Source: Acidobacteriota bacterium (GTDB lineage Bacteria; Acidobacteriota; JAAYUB01). Taken from it: a DNA stretch of 33,417 bases. Below, piece after piece: positions 16,232 through 24,962 of the stretch (positions are counted from its first letter, which is position 1; every line of letters begins with the position of its first letter). A program made the position numbers and the translations under genes. The notes under the pieces were generated by a model. That model was not told the DNA's origin, did no database searches, and saw only the letters and a program-made list of their open reading frames with translations. The stretch is taken from contig JAFGRT010000183.1 of NCBI GenBank assembly GCA_016935015.1, forward strand, positions 1 through 33,417. The letters run 5' to 3'.

Positions 16232-17413
16232 CTAGGACAGATCGAGCAGCTCCCGGACCTTGGCCTCCAGATGGTTTTCGCCGCCGGAACCCACTTCCAC
16301 ATCCACGATGATTCCCTCATCGTTGATGAAGAACAGGGTGGGGATGCCCCGCACGCTATAGGCCTCGAACACGTCCTGGCCGTCGGCCACGGCGATGGGA
16401 TAGGTCATGCCATAGCGCTTCAGGAATTCTCGCGTCAGCTCCAGTTCCGTATCTTTCTCCACTCTGCCCTTGTTTTGGATATCATCACGGTAGGTGCCGT
16501 ATATGCGAGTAAAACCGATCATTTCCAGCCCTTCGGACTTGTACTTTTCGTAGATCCGGACCAGCGTCGGGATGACGGCGATGCAGGGCGGACACCAGGT
16601 GGCCCAAAAGTCGATGAGCACCACCTTGCCCCGCAGTTCATCCAGGGTCAGGGGCTTCGAGTTCAGCCACGTCTCCGCCGCCAGGGCCGCGGCCGGCTGG
16701 CCGATCAGGTTCATGAGCCTGAGCTCGTTTTCCAGATAGGGCTTGTTTTCCGGTCCGGCCTGGGCAATGGCTGCGGCCAGAATGGATTTGGCCTTTTCCA
16801 GGTCCCCGGCGTTCTTGGCGGCATGGGCCATCTGGCTGTAGACATACTTGACGTTTTGCGACATGGCCGGGGGAAGGGTTTCCGCCTCCACCAATCGCTG
16901 CCCGTAGGTGATCACGGCTTCGGGCGACGGCGCGCTGAACACCACGGCCTGATACGCCTCGTACACGTTTTCATCCACCGGTACCCGGCCGTCGATTTCC
17001 GCCAGGAGTGCCGCCGCCGCTTCGCCCTGCCCCTTTTCCACGAGAAGGGGCACCCGTTCCAGCTTGACCTGAGGCGCCAGCGGCGAGTTTTCCTCCAGCA
17101 ACCGGGTGATGAGGACTTCGGCCTCGTCCGTCTTCCCCATATCCTTCAGAATCCGGATCCGGATCAGATCCAGGCGGTCGCCGTTGTGCCCGGCGAACCG
17201 CTGCAACAAGGCTTCCAGATCGATTTTTTTCTGTTCCTGCAGTTTATCGTATTCGTCCCGCGAGGTGATTTGCTGAAGATTTTCCTCAAATGTCTGTTTG
17301 ATGGCGGCATAACCATCCCCGTACTCCCGGGCCAATTCCTCTTCGGAACGGCCGCAGCCGACGGCGGCGGCCAACAGCAACACGGCGGTCAGGATGCCGA
17401 TCTTTCTGAACAT
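16232..17413 (-). CDS. TlpA/ResA-like thioredoxin-fold lipoprotein with helical N-terminal domain
   Basis: This is a 393-residue protein from ATG 17413, preceded by AAAGGAGAGACC. The signal peptide ends AVGC, so C20 is the probable lipidated residue. Residues about 25-245 are helical and alanine/leucine/glutamate-rich, resembling TPR-like repeats (MGKTDEAEVLITRLLEEN, AGDLEKAKSILAAAIAQAG). The C-terminal domain is a TlpA-type thioredoxin fold: VVLIDFWATWCPPC, with the redox pair C274/C277, and the cis-proline loop RGIPT (P358). Family members keep cytochrome c heme-site cysteines or other periplasmic dithiols reduced. In a window with over forty heme motifs, a part in cytochrome c maturation is plausible but not shown. 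An alternative start at 17449 would put the lipobox too deep. Confidence 0.85.
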   Translation of the reverse strand: MFRKIGILTAVLLLAAAVGCGRSEEELAREYGDGYAAIKQTFEENLQQITSRDEYDKLQEQKKIDLEALLQRFAGHNGDRLDLIRIRILKDMGKTDEAEVLITRLLEENSPLAPQVKLERVPLLVEKGQGEAAAALLAEIDGRVPVDENVYEAYQAVVFSAPSPEAVITYGQRLVEAETLPPAMSQNVKYVYSQMAHAAKNAGDLEKAKSILAAAIAQAGPENKPYLENELRLMNLIGQPAAALAAETWLNSKPLTLDELRGKVVLIDFWATWCPPCIAVIPTLVRIYEKYKSEGLEMIGFTRIYGTYRDDIQNKGRVEKDTELELTREFLKRYGMTYPIAVADGQDVFEAYSVRGIPTLFFINDEGIIVDVEVGSGGENHLEAKVRELLDLS

Positions 17414-17537
17414 GGTCTCTCCTTTGACATGATGTGTACGGCGAAACACCGAATCATACAGATAGACGGGTCACAACGGTCCGGAGGTTCGGCGAATTCG
17501 CTCCGGACTGCTGCCCCATCGCCCGGCGGGGCACCGC

Positions 17538-20408
17538 TCAGCCCGGTATTTCCAGTTCCCGGACGAGCGCTTCCGCCGCGACGGACGATGCCGGTTCATC
17601 GGTTACGGTGATGACGATCAGCGTGAGATCGTCCTGCGGTTCGCCGGCGCTGTGTTCGCGCACGTCGGCCAGGATCGCCTCCACCAATCGTTCCGGACCG
17701 GCCGGGGAATACCGCCGGACCAGCTCCAGCAGGCGCTCCTCGCCGAAAGGCTCGAAATCGGGGTCCTCCGCTTCGGTGATCCCGTCAGTAAACAAAACCA
17801 GGCAGTCGCCGGGATTCAACTGCGCCTGTCCCTGATCGTACGTCGCGTTGGCGAAGACACCGGTGATCAGCCCACCTTCTTCCAGCAACTCCTTCCGGCC
17901 GTCGCGGCGCAGCAAGATGGGCGGACAATGTCCGGCGTTCACGTAGTCCAGCCGGCGCTGGCGGGTATTGTAGACGCCGTAGAAGAGGGTGATAAAACGG
18001 CCGGCGGCCATCTGTCCGGCCATGACCTGATTCAGACGGGTGACCACGGCCCGGGGGGACAATTCCGGCCCCACCATGGCCCGGAAGGCCGCCTGCATGT
18101 TGGACATGAGCAAAGCCGCGGCCATCCCCTTGCCGGCCACATCGGCGATGAGGATCCCCAGCGTGCCGTCGCCCATGTCTACCAGATCGAAATAATCGCC
18201 GCCCACCAGCCGGGACGGTTGCCAAGCCCGGGCGATGGTCAGACCGGGGACCTGGGGGATCTTCTGCGGCAGCATCCGGCGCTGGATTTCCCGGGCCACT
18301 TCCAGGTCCTGGCTCTGCTGGCGGACCCGCAGGCGGGCCAGTCCACCAGCCAACAGATCGGCGGCCTGAAACAAAAAGTCGATATCTTCCTCCTCCAGTC
18401 GGGGGTCGGGATACTTCCGGCCCAGGGCCACCAGGCCCGTCAGCTTGCCGGCCATGACGATCCCCACTGCCTGCTCCAGTCCCATCCGCTGCCAAAGTCG
18501 AAACGCCCCGGGCAACATGTCGGCGCGCTGGAACAAACCCCGATCGTTCAACTTTTTTTCAGCCATCTCCGCATCCAGCACCATGGACTGACCGCGCTGG
18601 CTCTCCGGCAGGCCGATGGTCTCGCACACCCGGTAGGTGAAGTCATCCTGCTCACTGCGCCTGAACACCGCCACCACCCGGCAGCGCAGGGACGGCTGGA
18701 CCGTTTCCGCCACAAAACGGATCAGTTGCCGGTCGTCCGTGTTCTCCACCATGAAATGACGGATGGCGGACAGGGCATTGGGATAATCATAAAGGCTGCG
18801 GAAAAAACGACGGTCCACGAAATCCCGTGCCCAGTTGTGCAGGGGATAGAGCAGCGCCACCACCGTCAGGATGGCGACAATGATCCCCCAGATATTTGTG
18901 ACACCGGCCACTTCCACCAGCCCACGGCCGACACCGCCGGCCAGCACCAGAAAAACGACCAGTTCGATACCGGTCACGATGGCATAAATCACCGTCTTGC
19001 GGATGATGATGTCGATATCCATCAGGCGGTATTTGAATATGCCCACGGCGAATGAGAGGGGAATCAGGACGTAGAAAACCTTGCCCAGATTGAAGGTCAG
19101 GTAGTACATCTGCGACGCCAGCGGACTCTGCACCAGGGTTGCGCCCCAATAGAGCAGGCCCAGCAGAATCGAGCCGGACAGGGCCACCAGGGTTCCCCAC
19201 AGCGGCCAGCGCAGCTGCCGCTTTTCTTCGTGACCGGCATGGCGGTAACCGAAGATGAGGGCGATACAGCTGAGCACGGGATAGGCCATGGGGATACTGA
19301 CCAGCAGCAGAAACAGCGGCAGAAACAGCACAACGAAAACGAGCGGCGAATCCTGCTCACCGGAATGGAAATGACTGTACAGAGTCAGGGAGAGCAGCAC
19401 AAACAGGTAATTCAGTGCCAGCACGATCAGGATTGTCCGACCCGGTTTCGCCAGCAGGGCCATCCCCCAGCCATGCCGGCGGATCGTGCGTACCAGCCGG
19501 ATCACGACGACCGCCGCCAGACCGAGAAAAACCACGGCCAGCGCCAACAGCCACAGGGGTGCGCCGGCGGCGGAATGGCTCTCCGTGATCCCGATGGTGA
19601 AGCCCACAGGCAGGAAAAAAAGGATGAAAACCACCGGCAGGAGATAGATCCAGCGAACGATACGGGGATATTTGTCCAACAGCGGCAGCGGTTTGGGGAA
19701 AATCAGGGTCAGATGCAGGAAACTGGCCGGCAGGAAATAGCCAATGAATCCCAGCAACCCCGAGGCCACCAGGAAAGCCGGTTCCACCCGGGCCAGGGTG
19801 TCTCCGCCCAGCGCGCTGAAATCCGGCAGGGTGACAAAGGACATGGTGCAATAGGTGGTGGCAGCGGCGGCGGAAAACAGGAAAAACAGTTCCGCCCGCG
19901 GGTCGTTTTTCCGCCGCCAGAAAACCAGCCCGCCGATCATGAGAAAGGTGAGGGCCACGGCCATATCACTGACGATGCCGATCTTGGCCGCCAGCGGTGC
20001 CAGCGGGGACTCCAGCGACAACGAAACGGCCAGTTCATGGCCGTCCCGGCGCAATCGATAGGTCACCGTGTCGCCCGGCTTCAACCGGTCATTCAGCGCC
20101 TGCAATTGTTCTTTCTGGTCGAGGGGGATACCCTCGATGGCCACGATTTCATCCCCGGACCGCACACCCGCCCGATCCGCCGGCGAGCCGGGCGTGACCA
20201 CACCCACCCGGCCGGGAATGGTAAACCCGATAAATGTGCCGGAAATGGTGGTGTCGCCCTCGCCGGAGGGAAGCTGGAAAAAAATCCCGGTCGTGAAGGA
20301 GGTGGTCAGGTCATTGATCCGCCAGCCGAGCAGTCCGAAGGCGAGGGCCATCAGCAGAGCGGTGGCGATCAGAATAGACTGGGAGCGCAGGGCAGGACGC
20401 ATTGGCAT
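17538..20408 (-). CDS. Membrane PP2C/SpoIIE-type phosphatase with PDZ domain, multi-TM region and GAF-like domain
   Basis: This is a signalling protein of about 956 residues. A first transmembrane helix is followed by a PDZ-like domain (VVTPGSPADRAGVRSGDEIVAI), then roughly ten hydrophobic helices to about residue 530. A GAF-like region (about 550-680) and a SpoIIE phosphatase domain follow. The catalytic blocks are VAREIQRRMLP, GGDYFDLVDMGDGTLGILIADVAGKGMAAAL, LVLFTDGITEAED and DDLTLIVI. It probably dephosphorylates a STAS-domain antagonist in a general stress or partner-switch pathway, with the PDZ domain sensing something outside the inner membrane. The second ATG (20408) is seven bases from AAGGA, whereas the first (20414) is only one base away, so 20408 is preferred. 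No anti-sigma or STAS gene lies beside it. Confidence 0.85.
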   Translation of the reverse strand: MPMRPALRSQSILIATALLMALAFGLLGWRINDLTTSFTTGIFFQLPSGEGDTTISGTFIGFTIPGRVGVVTPGSPADRAGVRSGDEIVAIEGIPLDQKEQLQALNDRLKPGDTVTYRLRRDGHELAVSLSLESPLAPLAAKIGIVSDMAVALTFLMIGGLVFWRRKNDPRAELFFLFSAAAATTYCTMSFVTLPDFSALGGDTLARVEPAFLVASGLLGFIGYFLPASFLHLTLIFPKPLPLLDKYPRIVRWIYLLPVVFILFFLPVGFTIGITESHSAAGAPLWLLALAVVFLGLAAVVVIRLVRTIRRHGWGMALLAKPGRTILIVLALNYLFVLLSLTLYSHFHSGEQDSPLVFVVLFLPLFLLLVSIPMAYPVLSCIALIFGYRHAGHEEKRQLRWPLWGTLVALSGSILLGLLYWGATLVQSPLASQMYYLTFNLGKVFYVLIPLSFAVGIFKYRLMDIDIIIRKTVIYAIVTGIELVVFLVLAGGVGRGLVEVAGVTNIWGIIVAILTVVALLYPLHNWARDFVDRRFFRSLYDYPNALSAIRHFMVENTDDRQLIRFVAETVQPSLRCRVVAVFRRSEQDDFTYRVCETIGLPESQRGQSMVLDAEMAEKKLNDRGLFQRADMLPGAFRLWQRMGLEQAVGIVMAGKLTGLVALGRKYPDPRLEEEDIDFLFQAADLLAGGLARLRVRQQSQDLEVAREIQRRMLPQKIPQVPGLTIARAWQPSRLVGGDYFDLVDMGDGTLGILIADVAGKGMAAALLMSNMQAAFRAMVGPELSPRAVVTRLNQVMAGQMAAGRFITLFYGVYNTRQRRLDYVNAGHCPPILLRRDGRKELLEEGGLITGVFANATYDQGQAQLNPGDCLVLFTDGITEAEDPDFEPFGEERLLELVRRYSPAGPERLVEAILADVREHSAGEPQDDLTLIVITVTDEPASSVAAEALVRELEIPG

Positions 20409-20714
20409 GAACATATCCTTCTGCTAAAACCTGTTTCGATCTGGAGAAATTTATCACAGAATTGACGGTTACCGCCAGATCTTTCTCCCGGACGGCGCCC
20501 GCCGTCCCCCCCCCTGGCCGGGGTGCCCGGTGGTCTGGTGCTCACGCCGCCGGCGTTTCCCGGCTTTCTGCTTTTTGGCCCCCTTCCCGGCGACAGAATC
20601 GATTCGCAAAAGTGACAGCTCGCCTCGAAATCTGGTAGAAACCTGCCTCATACGGAGGTACAATATGCCCCGTCCGGCCGTTCGTGAGGCAGCCGTAACA
20701 TCCGGAGATATCGC
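20409..20714. other. Divergent intergenic region; possible 40-codon leader ORF at 20665-20787
   Basis: This gap separates two divergent genes and must hold both promoters. It contains a run of nine C (20507-20515). GGAGGT (20654-20659) lies five bases before ATG 20665, which opens a 40-codon frame ending at 20787. That frame overlaps the GNAT-C39 start in another frame. The ribosome site is better than that of the GNAT gene, but the peptide has no recognisable features. Confidence 0.4.
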
Positions 20715-21851
20715 ATGGCCCTGGCGGATGCAGAACCATCTTCACTTGTCCTGCGGCCGGCCGCACCGGCCGACATACCGGAGCTGATCCGTCTGGAATA
20801 CGCCTGCTTTGACAGTGACCGCCTGACGGCCCGTCGTTTCCACCACCTCATCACCCGTGGCCACGCCGCCTGCCTGGTACTGGACGGCGGAACGCACCTG
20901 GCGGGATATATCCTGCTGCTGTTCCGGAGCGGCATCTCTCTGGCCCGGCTCTATTCGGTGGCCGTGGATCCGCGCCACCAGGGCCGCGGGCTCTCCCGAC
21001 GTCTCATGACCGCCGGCGAGGAGGAGGCCCGGCGCCGCGAGTGCGCCTACATCCGTCTCGAAGTGCGACCGGACAACACGCCGGCCATCGCCCTGTACAA
21101 AAAACTGGGCTATCGCGAATTCGGACTGTTCCCCGACTACTACGAGGATCATACCGCCGCCCTGCGCATGGAAAAATGGATTTCACCGGCGGTCCATCCG
21201 CCGGTGACCCACGTTCCCTATTACGCCCAAAACTCCGAGTTCACGTGTGGGCCGGCGGCATTGATGATGGCCATGAAATGCATCGATCCCGGATTGAACC
21301 TGGACCGGCGTCTCGAGCTGCGAATCTGGCGCGAGGCCAACACGGTGTACATGACCTCCGGCCACAGTGGCTGCAGTCCGCCTGGTCTGGCCCTGGCGGC
21401 ATGGCGGCGTGGTTTCGGCGTGGAGCTTTTCCTCAACGACGATGGCCCCTTCTTTCTGGACGGTGTCCGCAGCGAGGACAAGAAAGAGGTCATTCGGCTG
21501 GTTCACGAGGACTTCCTGGCGGAAATCGCCGAAACGGATATCGCTATCTATTTCGCCTGCCTGACCGTGGCCGATCTGGAAAAAACCTTCCAGTCGGGAT
21601 CGGTACCGCTCGTTCTGATCAGCTCTTATCGCATCTATCGCGAAAAATTTCCGCACTGGGTGGTGATCACCGGCTTCGATTCCCGCTTCGTTTTCGTACA
21701 TGATCCTTATGTGGACGTCATGGAGGAGAAAACGGTGACGGATAGTTACAACCTCCCCATTCTGCGACACGAATTCGAACGGATGGCCCGCTACGGCAAG
21801 AGCCAGCACCAGGCCACCCTCATCCTGCAACACCGAAAGGAAACACCATGA
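20715..21851 (+). CDS. GNAT acetyltransferase fused to peptidase C39-like domain
   Basis: This is a 378-residue protein in two parts. Residues about 10-155 are a RimI-type GNAT domain with the acetyl-CoA loop VDPRHQGRGLSRRLM and a C-terminal ALYKKLGYREFG motif. Residues about 160-370 are a papain-like C39 family domain (DUF3335 type). Its candidate catalytic residues are Q172 and C178 (QNSEFTCGPAAL), H314 (FPHWVVITG) and D330 (VHDPY). No signal peptide or transporter segment is present, so it acts in the cytoplasm. The next gene, with a 4-base overlap, is a RimK-like ligase. This gene pairing is known in Proteobacteria and was proposed by comparative genomics to make or modify peptides; the substrate is unknown. 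GGAG precedes the ATG by eight bases. Confidence 0.85.
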   Translation: MALADAEPSSLVLRPAAPADIPELIRLEYACFDSDRLTARRFHHLITRGHAACLVLDGGTHLAGYILLLFRSGISLARLYSVAVDPRHQGRGLSRRLMTAGEEEARRRECAYIRLEVRPDNTPAIALYKKLGYREFGLFPDYYEDHTAALRMEKWISPAVHPPVTHVPYYAQNSEFTCGPAALMMAMKCIDPGLNLDRRLELRIWREANTVYMTSGHSGCSPPGLALAAWRRGFGVELFLNDDGPFFLDGVRSEDKKEVIRLVHEDFLAEIAETDIAIYFACLTVADLEKTFQSGSVPLVLISSYRIYREKFPHWVVITGFDSRFVFVHDPYVDVMEEKTVTDSYNLPILRHEFERMARYGKSQHQATLILQHRKETP

Positions 21852-23308
21852 GCCAGCAGGTACTCATCGTGCAACGAGCCGGTGACCTGAAGTGGGCCTC
21901 CGCCGCCTACCGGGTGGTGACAGCCCGCGAATACATCGAGCAGGCGGAGTCGTTCCGTTCCAAAACCCGCGTCATCAACCTTCATCCCAGTTACGAATAC
22001 ATGGGTTACGGCTATTACTGCTCCCTGCTGGCCGAAGCCCGACAGCACCGGGTCATCCCCAGCGTCCGCAACATTTTGGAACTGAGCCAGAAGCGGATGT
22101 ACCGGCCTTACCTGGCCGAGCTGGACGAGTTGCTGCAAAAGAAATTCCACCGCCTGGCCGAGCCGCCCGAAGGCGGATTCACCCTTTACATCTTTTTCGG
22201 GATTGCCGACGACCCCACGTACCAGCAACTGGCCCATCGCATCTTCGAGCTGTTCCGTTTCCCCATTCTGCGGGTGCAGGTCCGCCGGCGGGACACCTTG
22301 CGTCTCCACGCCATCCAGCCGGTCTCCATCGAAAACCTCAGCCAGGAGCAGGATGCCTTTTTCGGCTGGGCCCTGGCCCGGTTTACCCGCACCACCTGGC
22401 AGGATCCCAAGGTCAAGACGGCGGCCCGGTACAGCGTGGCCATCCTGCACGATCCCCGGGAAACCCTGCCCCCCTCCGACCAGCGGACCCTGCAGAAATT
22501 CGTACGCGCCGGCGAGGCCCTCAACCTGGACGTGGCCCTGATCCAGAAAAAGGACCTGCCGCGTTTGCTGGAATTCGACGCCCTTTTCATCCGGGAAACC
22601 ACCGCCATGAACCATCATACCTATCGCTTCGCCCAGCGGGCGCAGCGGGAGGGCATGGTGGTCATCGACGATCCCGTGTCCATCCTGCGCTGCACCAACA
22701 AGGTCTATCTGGCCGAGCTGCTGCGGCTGAACAAAATTCCGACCCCTCGTTCCGAAGTGGTCAGCCGCCGGCGGCTGGGTGAATTGTCCCACCAGCTCCG
22801 TTTTCCCATGGTGCTGAAAATACCCGACAGCTCCTTCTCCCGCGGCGTGTTCAAGGTCGAAACCCTCGGGGAACTGAACACTATCGCCGAAAAGCTGTTT
22901 CACGAATCGGACCTGATCCTGGCCCAGGAGTTCATGTACACCCCCTTCGACTGGCGGGTGGGCGTCCTGAACGGCGAGCCGCTCTTTGTCTGCCAGTATC
23001 ACATGGCCCGCAAGCACTGGCAGATCATCAACCACAAAAGTGACCGCGAGCGCTACGGCAAGTTCCTGACCCTGCCCGTGGCCGAGGCGCCGGCCGAGAT
23101 GGTGGACACCGCCGTGCGCGCGGCGCGGCTCATCGGCGGCGGCCTGTACGGTGTGGATCTCAAGCAGACGGAAGAAGGGGTCTTCGTCATCGAAGTGAAC
23201 GACAATCCCAATATCGATACCGGTGTGGAGGATCAAATCCTCAAGGACGAGCTGTTCGCCCGCATCATGAGGGAGTTTCTGCGCCGCCTGGAGCAGCGTT
23301 CCGGCTGA
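21848..23308 (+). CDS. RimK-family ATP-grasp ligase with RLAN N-terminal domain
   Basis: This is a 486-residue protein. Residues about 1-190 match the N-terminal domain found before RimK-like ATP-grasp proteins (RLAN), and about 200-480 the ATP-grasp fold. ATP-grasp motifs are CTNKVYLAELLRLNKIPTP, FPMVLKIPDSSFSRGVFKV, LILAQEFM, FDWRVGVLNGEPL and the metal site VFVIEVNDNPNID. RimK enzymes join an amino acid, often glutamate, to a carboxyl group with ATP. The ATG overlaps the previous stop (ATGA) after GAAAGGAAAC. With the GNAT-C39 partner this gives acetylation, amide bond formation and amide hydrolysis in one operon. The 3' end is only five bases from the convergent anti-sigma gene. Confidence 0.87.
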   Translation: MSQQVLIVQRAGDLKWASAAYRVVTAREYIEQAESFRSKTRVINLHPSYEYMGYGYYCSLLAEARQHRVIPSVRNILELSQKRMYRPYLAELDELLQKKFHRLAEPPEGGFTLYIFFGIADDPTYQQLAHRIFELFRFPILRVQVRRRDTLRLHAIQPVSIENLSQEQDAFFGWALARFTRTTWQDPKVKTAARYSVAILHDPRETLPPSDQRTLQKFVRAGEALNLDVALIQKKDLPRLLEFDALFIRETTAMNHHTYRFAQRAQREGMVVIDDPVSILRCTNKVYLAELLRLNKIPTPRSEVVSRRRLGELSHQLRFPMVLKIPDSSFSRGVFKVETLGELNTIAEKLFHESDLILAQEFMYTPFDWRVGVLNGEPLFVCQYHMARKHWQIINHKSDRERYGKFLTLPVAEAPAEMVDTAVRAARLIGGGLYGVDLKQTEEGVFVIEVNDNPNIDTGVEDQILKDELFARIMREFLRRLEQRSG

Positions 23309-23313
23309 TTTCC

Positions 23314-24129
23314 CTACAACTCCCCGAACTGCACCAGCGTCTTTGCCGCCTCCTTGGCGACGGCCGGATTGAGCAGCGGCCGCTGCATGAATTCCCGGAG
23401 CACCTGCGGGACCTGGGGTTCGTCCAACCGGACGATGGTGTCAATGAGCGCCAGCTGGACCAGCGGGGAATCCTGGCGGCGCAGGGCCGCCAGCAATCCC
23501 TGGCGGGCGGCGGCGTTCGCGCGGAATGTGAACAATGCCTCGGCGGCGGCCAAGCGGACATTAACGTTGGGATCTCTGTCAAGAGCGGTCAGCAGGGCCG
23601 TCACCACCTCGGGTGCCGGTTCGGTCAGGCGGGTGCCCCAGGAGATGGCTTGCAACCGGTCGGTGGCCGAGGATTGTTTGAGCATTGACAGGGCGACGGT
23701 CATCCGCAGCTGCTCCATCTGCTGCTGCATCTCGGCCAGGCGGGGATCCGGCCCCTCGGGCAATACGAGCGGCCGGGTGAGCCAGCCCGTGACCAGGACC
23801 AGCACCACCAGCGCCAGCTGCCAGGCCGGCGACAGGGGCCACAGATGCCGCCGCAACCAGTCACCCGGGCGAAAACGGGCAGCGGTGGGCTGATCGTCCA
23901 GCCCGGCCCGGTAAGATGCCAGCATCTGGTAAAAATTGGCGCGCAGTTGTTCACCGGGTTGCTCCTCCGTCAGGATGCCCAGTTGCTGCCACACGCGGGT
24001 GATCTCCTCCAGCTCGTGCCGGCAGGCCGCACAGCGGCGGCAATGCTCCCGCACCGCCGCCTGCTGCAACGGCGGCGACTCATCCGTCAAGTAGTCGGCG
24101 ATTTGCTGACGAATCTCTTCACACGTCAT
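23314..24129 (-). CDS. Anti-sigma factor: zinc-finger, one TM helix, periplasmic HEAT-like repeats
   Basis: This is a 271-residue protein. The N-terminus has the zf-HC2 anti-sigma pattern HxxxCxxC (H29, C33, C36), with C3 a possible fourth ligand. A transmembrane segment (about 103-118) follows. The C-terminal part (about 145-271) has HEAT-like helical pairs with the spacing DPNVNVRLAAAEALFTF and DSPLVQLALIDTIVRL. The cytoplasmic zinc domain would hold the sigma factor encoded just upstream (13-base gap), and the repeats would sense a periplasmic protein or stress. GAAAGGAAAC precedes the ATG. Confidence 0.83.
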   Translation of the reverse strand: MTCEEIRQQIADYLTDESPPLQQAAVREHCRRCAACRHELEEITRVWQQLGILTEEQPGEQLRANFYQMLASYRAGLDDQPTAARFRPGDWLRRHLWPLSPAWQLALVVLVLVTGWLTRPLVLPEGPDPRLAEMQQQMEQLRMTVALSMLKQSSATDRLQAISWGTRLTEPAPEVVTALLTALDRDPNVNVRLAAAEALFTFRANAAARQGLLAALRRQDSPLVQLALIDTIVRLDEPQVPQVLREFMQRPLLNPAVAKEAAKTLVQFGEL

Positions 24130-24142
24130 GGCCAGTTTCCTT

Positions 24143-24673
24143 TCAGGTCCACAGCATCCGGCGCAGGTCCTCCAGGGCCCGGTGCACCCCCACCTTGATG
24201 GCCGATACGCTGCAGTCCAGCATGTCGGCGATTTCCTGGTATCTCAGGTCATGATACCGGCTCAGGACCAGCAGTTCCCGCTTTTTCCAGGGCAGCCGCG
24301 CCAGAGCCTGGCGCAGACGAACCACGTTCTCTCTTTTTTCCATGTCATCCGATGGATCCACGGTCCGGGCTACCGGTTCCGGGGCATCATCGGCCGCCAT
24401 TTCGGGATGATTTTTTCGCAAATAGTCAAGATTCACATTACGGGCGATCTGGAACATCCAGGTGGTGAATGTGCGGCTCTCCCGGTAGGTGTGGCGGTAT
24501 TTGAGCATACGAAAAAACACCTCCTGGGTCAGATCTTCGCTGAGAATCCGGTCACCGGTCATGCGCAGCAGGAAGTTGAACACCCTGACATGGTAGCGCT
24601 CGAACAGGATGGCCAGCTGCTCCACCTGCCCGTCCCGGACCATGGCCATGACCGACTCGTTGCTCAGCGTCAT
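24143..24673 (-). CDS. ECF-type RNA polymerase sigma factor
   Basis: This is a 176-residue sigma-70 family protein. Region 2 is seen in FERYHVRVFNFLLRMTGD, SEDLTQEVFFRML and TWMFQIARNVNLDYLR. Region 4 is LPWKKRELLVLSRYHDLRYQEIADML followed by the helix-turn-helix CSVSAIKVGVHRALEDLR. There is no region 1 or 3, as expected for the ECF group. The start is ATG 24673, with AAGGG eight bases upstream; an upstream in-frame ATG (24730) would add 19 residues of low-complexity sequence and is unlikely. The anti-sigma gene follows on the same transcript. Confidence 0.9.
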   Translation of the reverse strand: MTLSNESVMAMVRDGQVEQLAILFERYHVRVFNFLLRMTGDRILSEDLTQEVFFRMLKYRHTYRESRTFTTWMFQIARNVNLDYLRKNHPEMAADDAPEPVARTVDPSDDMEKRENVVRLRQALARLPWKKRELLVLSRYHDLRYQEIADMLDCSVSAIKVGVHRALEDLRRMLWT

Positions 24674-24747
24674 CCGGCGCCCTTCAGAGTGTGTTGCCGC
24701 GGCGGCCTGCCATGACGGCAGCGGCCGCAACGCAGGTTTTGGAACGT

Positions 24748-24774
24748 AATACTCCCCTGCCGAGCAAAAGTTAC
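24748..24774 (-). promoter_or_regulatory. Possible ECF-type promoter of sigma/anti-sigma operon
   Basis: On the - strand GTAAC (24774-24770) resembles an ECF -35 element and lies about 100 bases before the sigma start. The -10 is not clear. ECF factors often drive their own operon. Weak prediction. Confidence 0.25.
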
Positions 24775-24962
24775 ATTATTTACCCGATATTCGACACCTT
24801 CTTTCTGATCTGCGGGCCGCCGCTCCCATTCGCATCCGTCCGCGCTCAAAACAACGCACGGCCGCGCGCCGCAAACTCCCTGGACGCTTTTCCATTGCGT
24901 CTTGTCCCGCGGGCGGCTACAATGGACTTTCGCTATGCCCGACCTACCACAGGAGAAACAGC

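Noticed and set aside
16197-16233. AGCCCGG/CCGGGCT inverted repeat at the end of the thioredoxin-like gene
   Set aside because: The 3' arm overlaps the stop codon, the loop is long and no T-run follows, so it is too weak to call a terminator.
21791-23236. 481-codon - strand frame opposite the RimK-like gene
   Set aside because: Shadow of a gene with complete ATP-grasp motifs.
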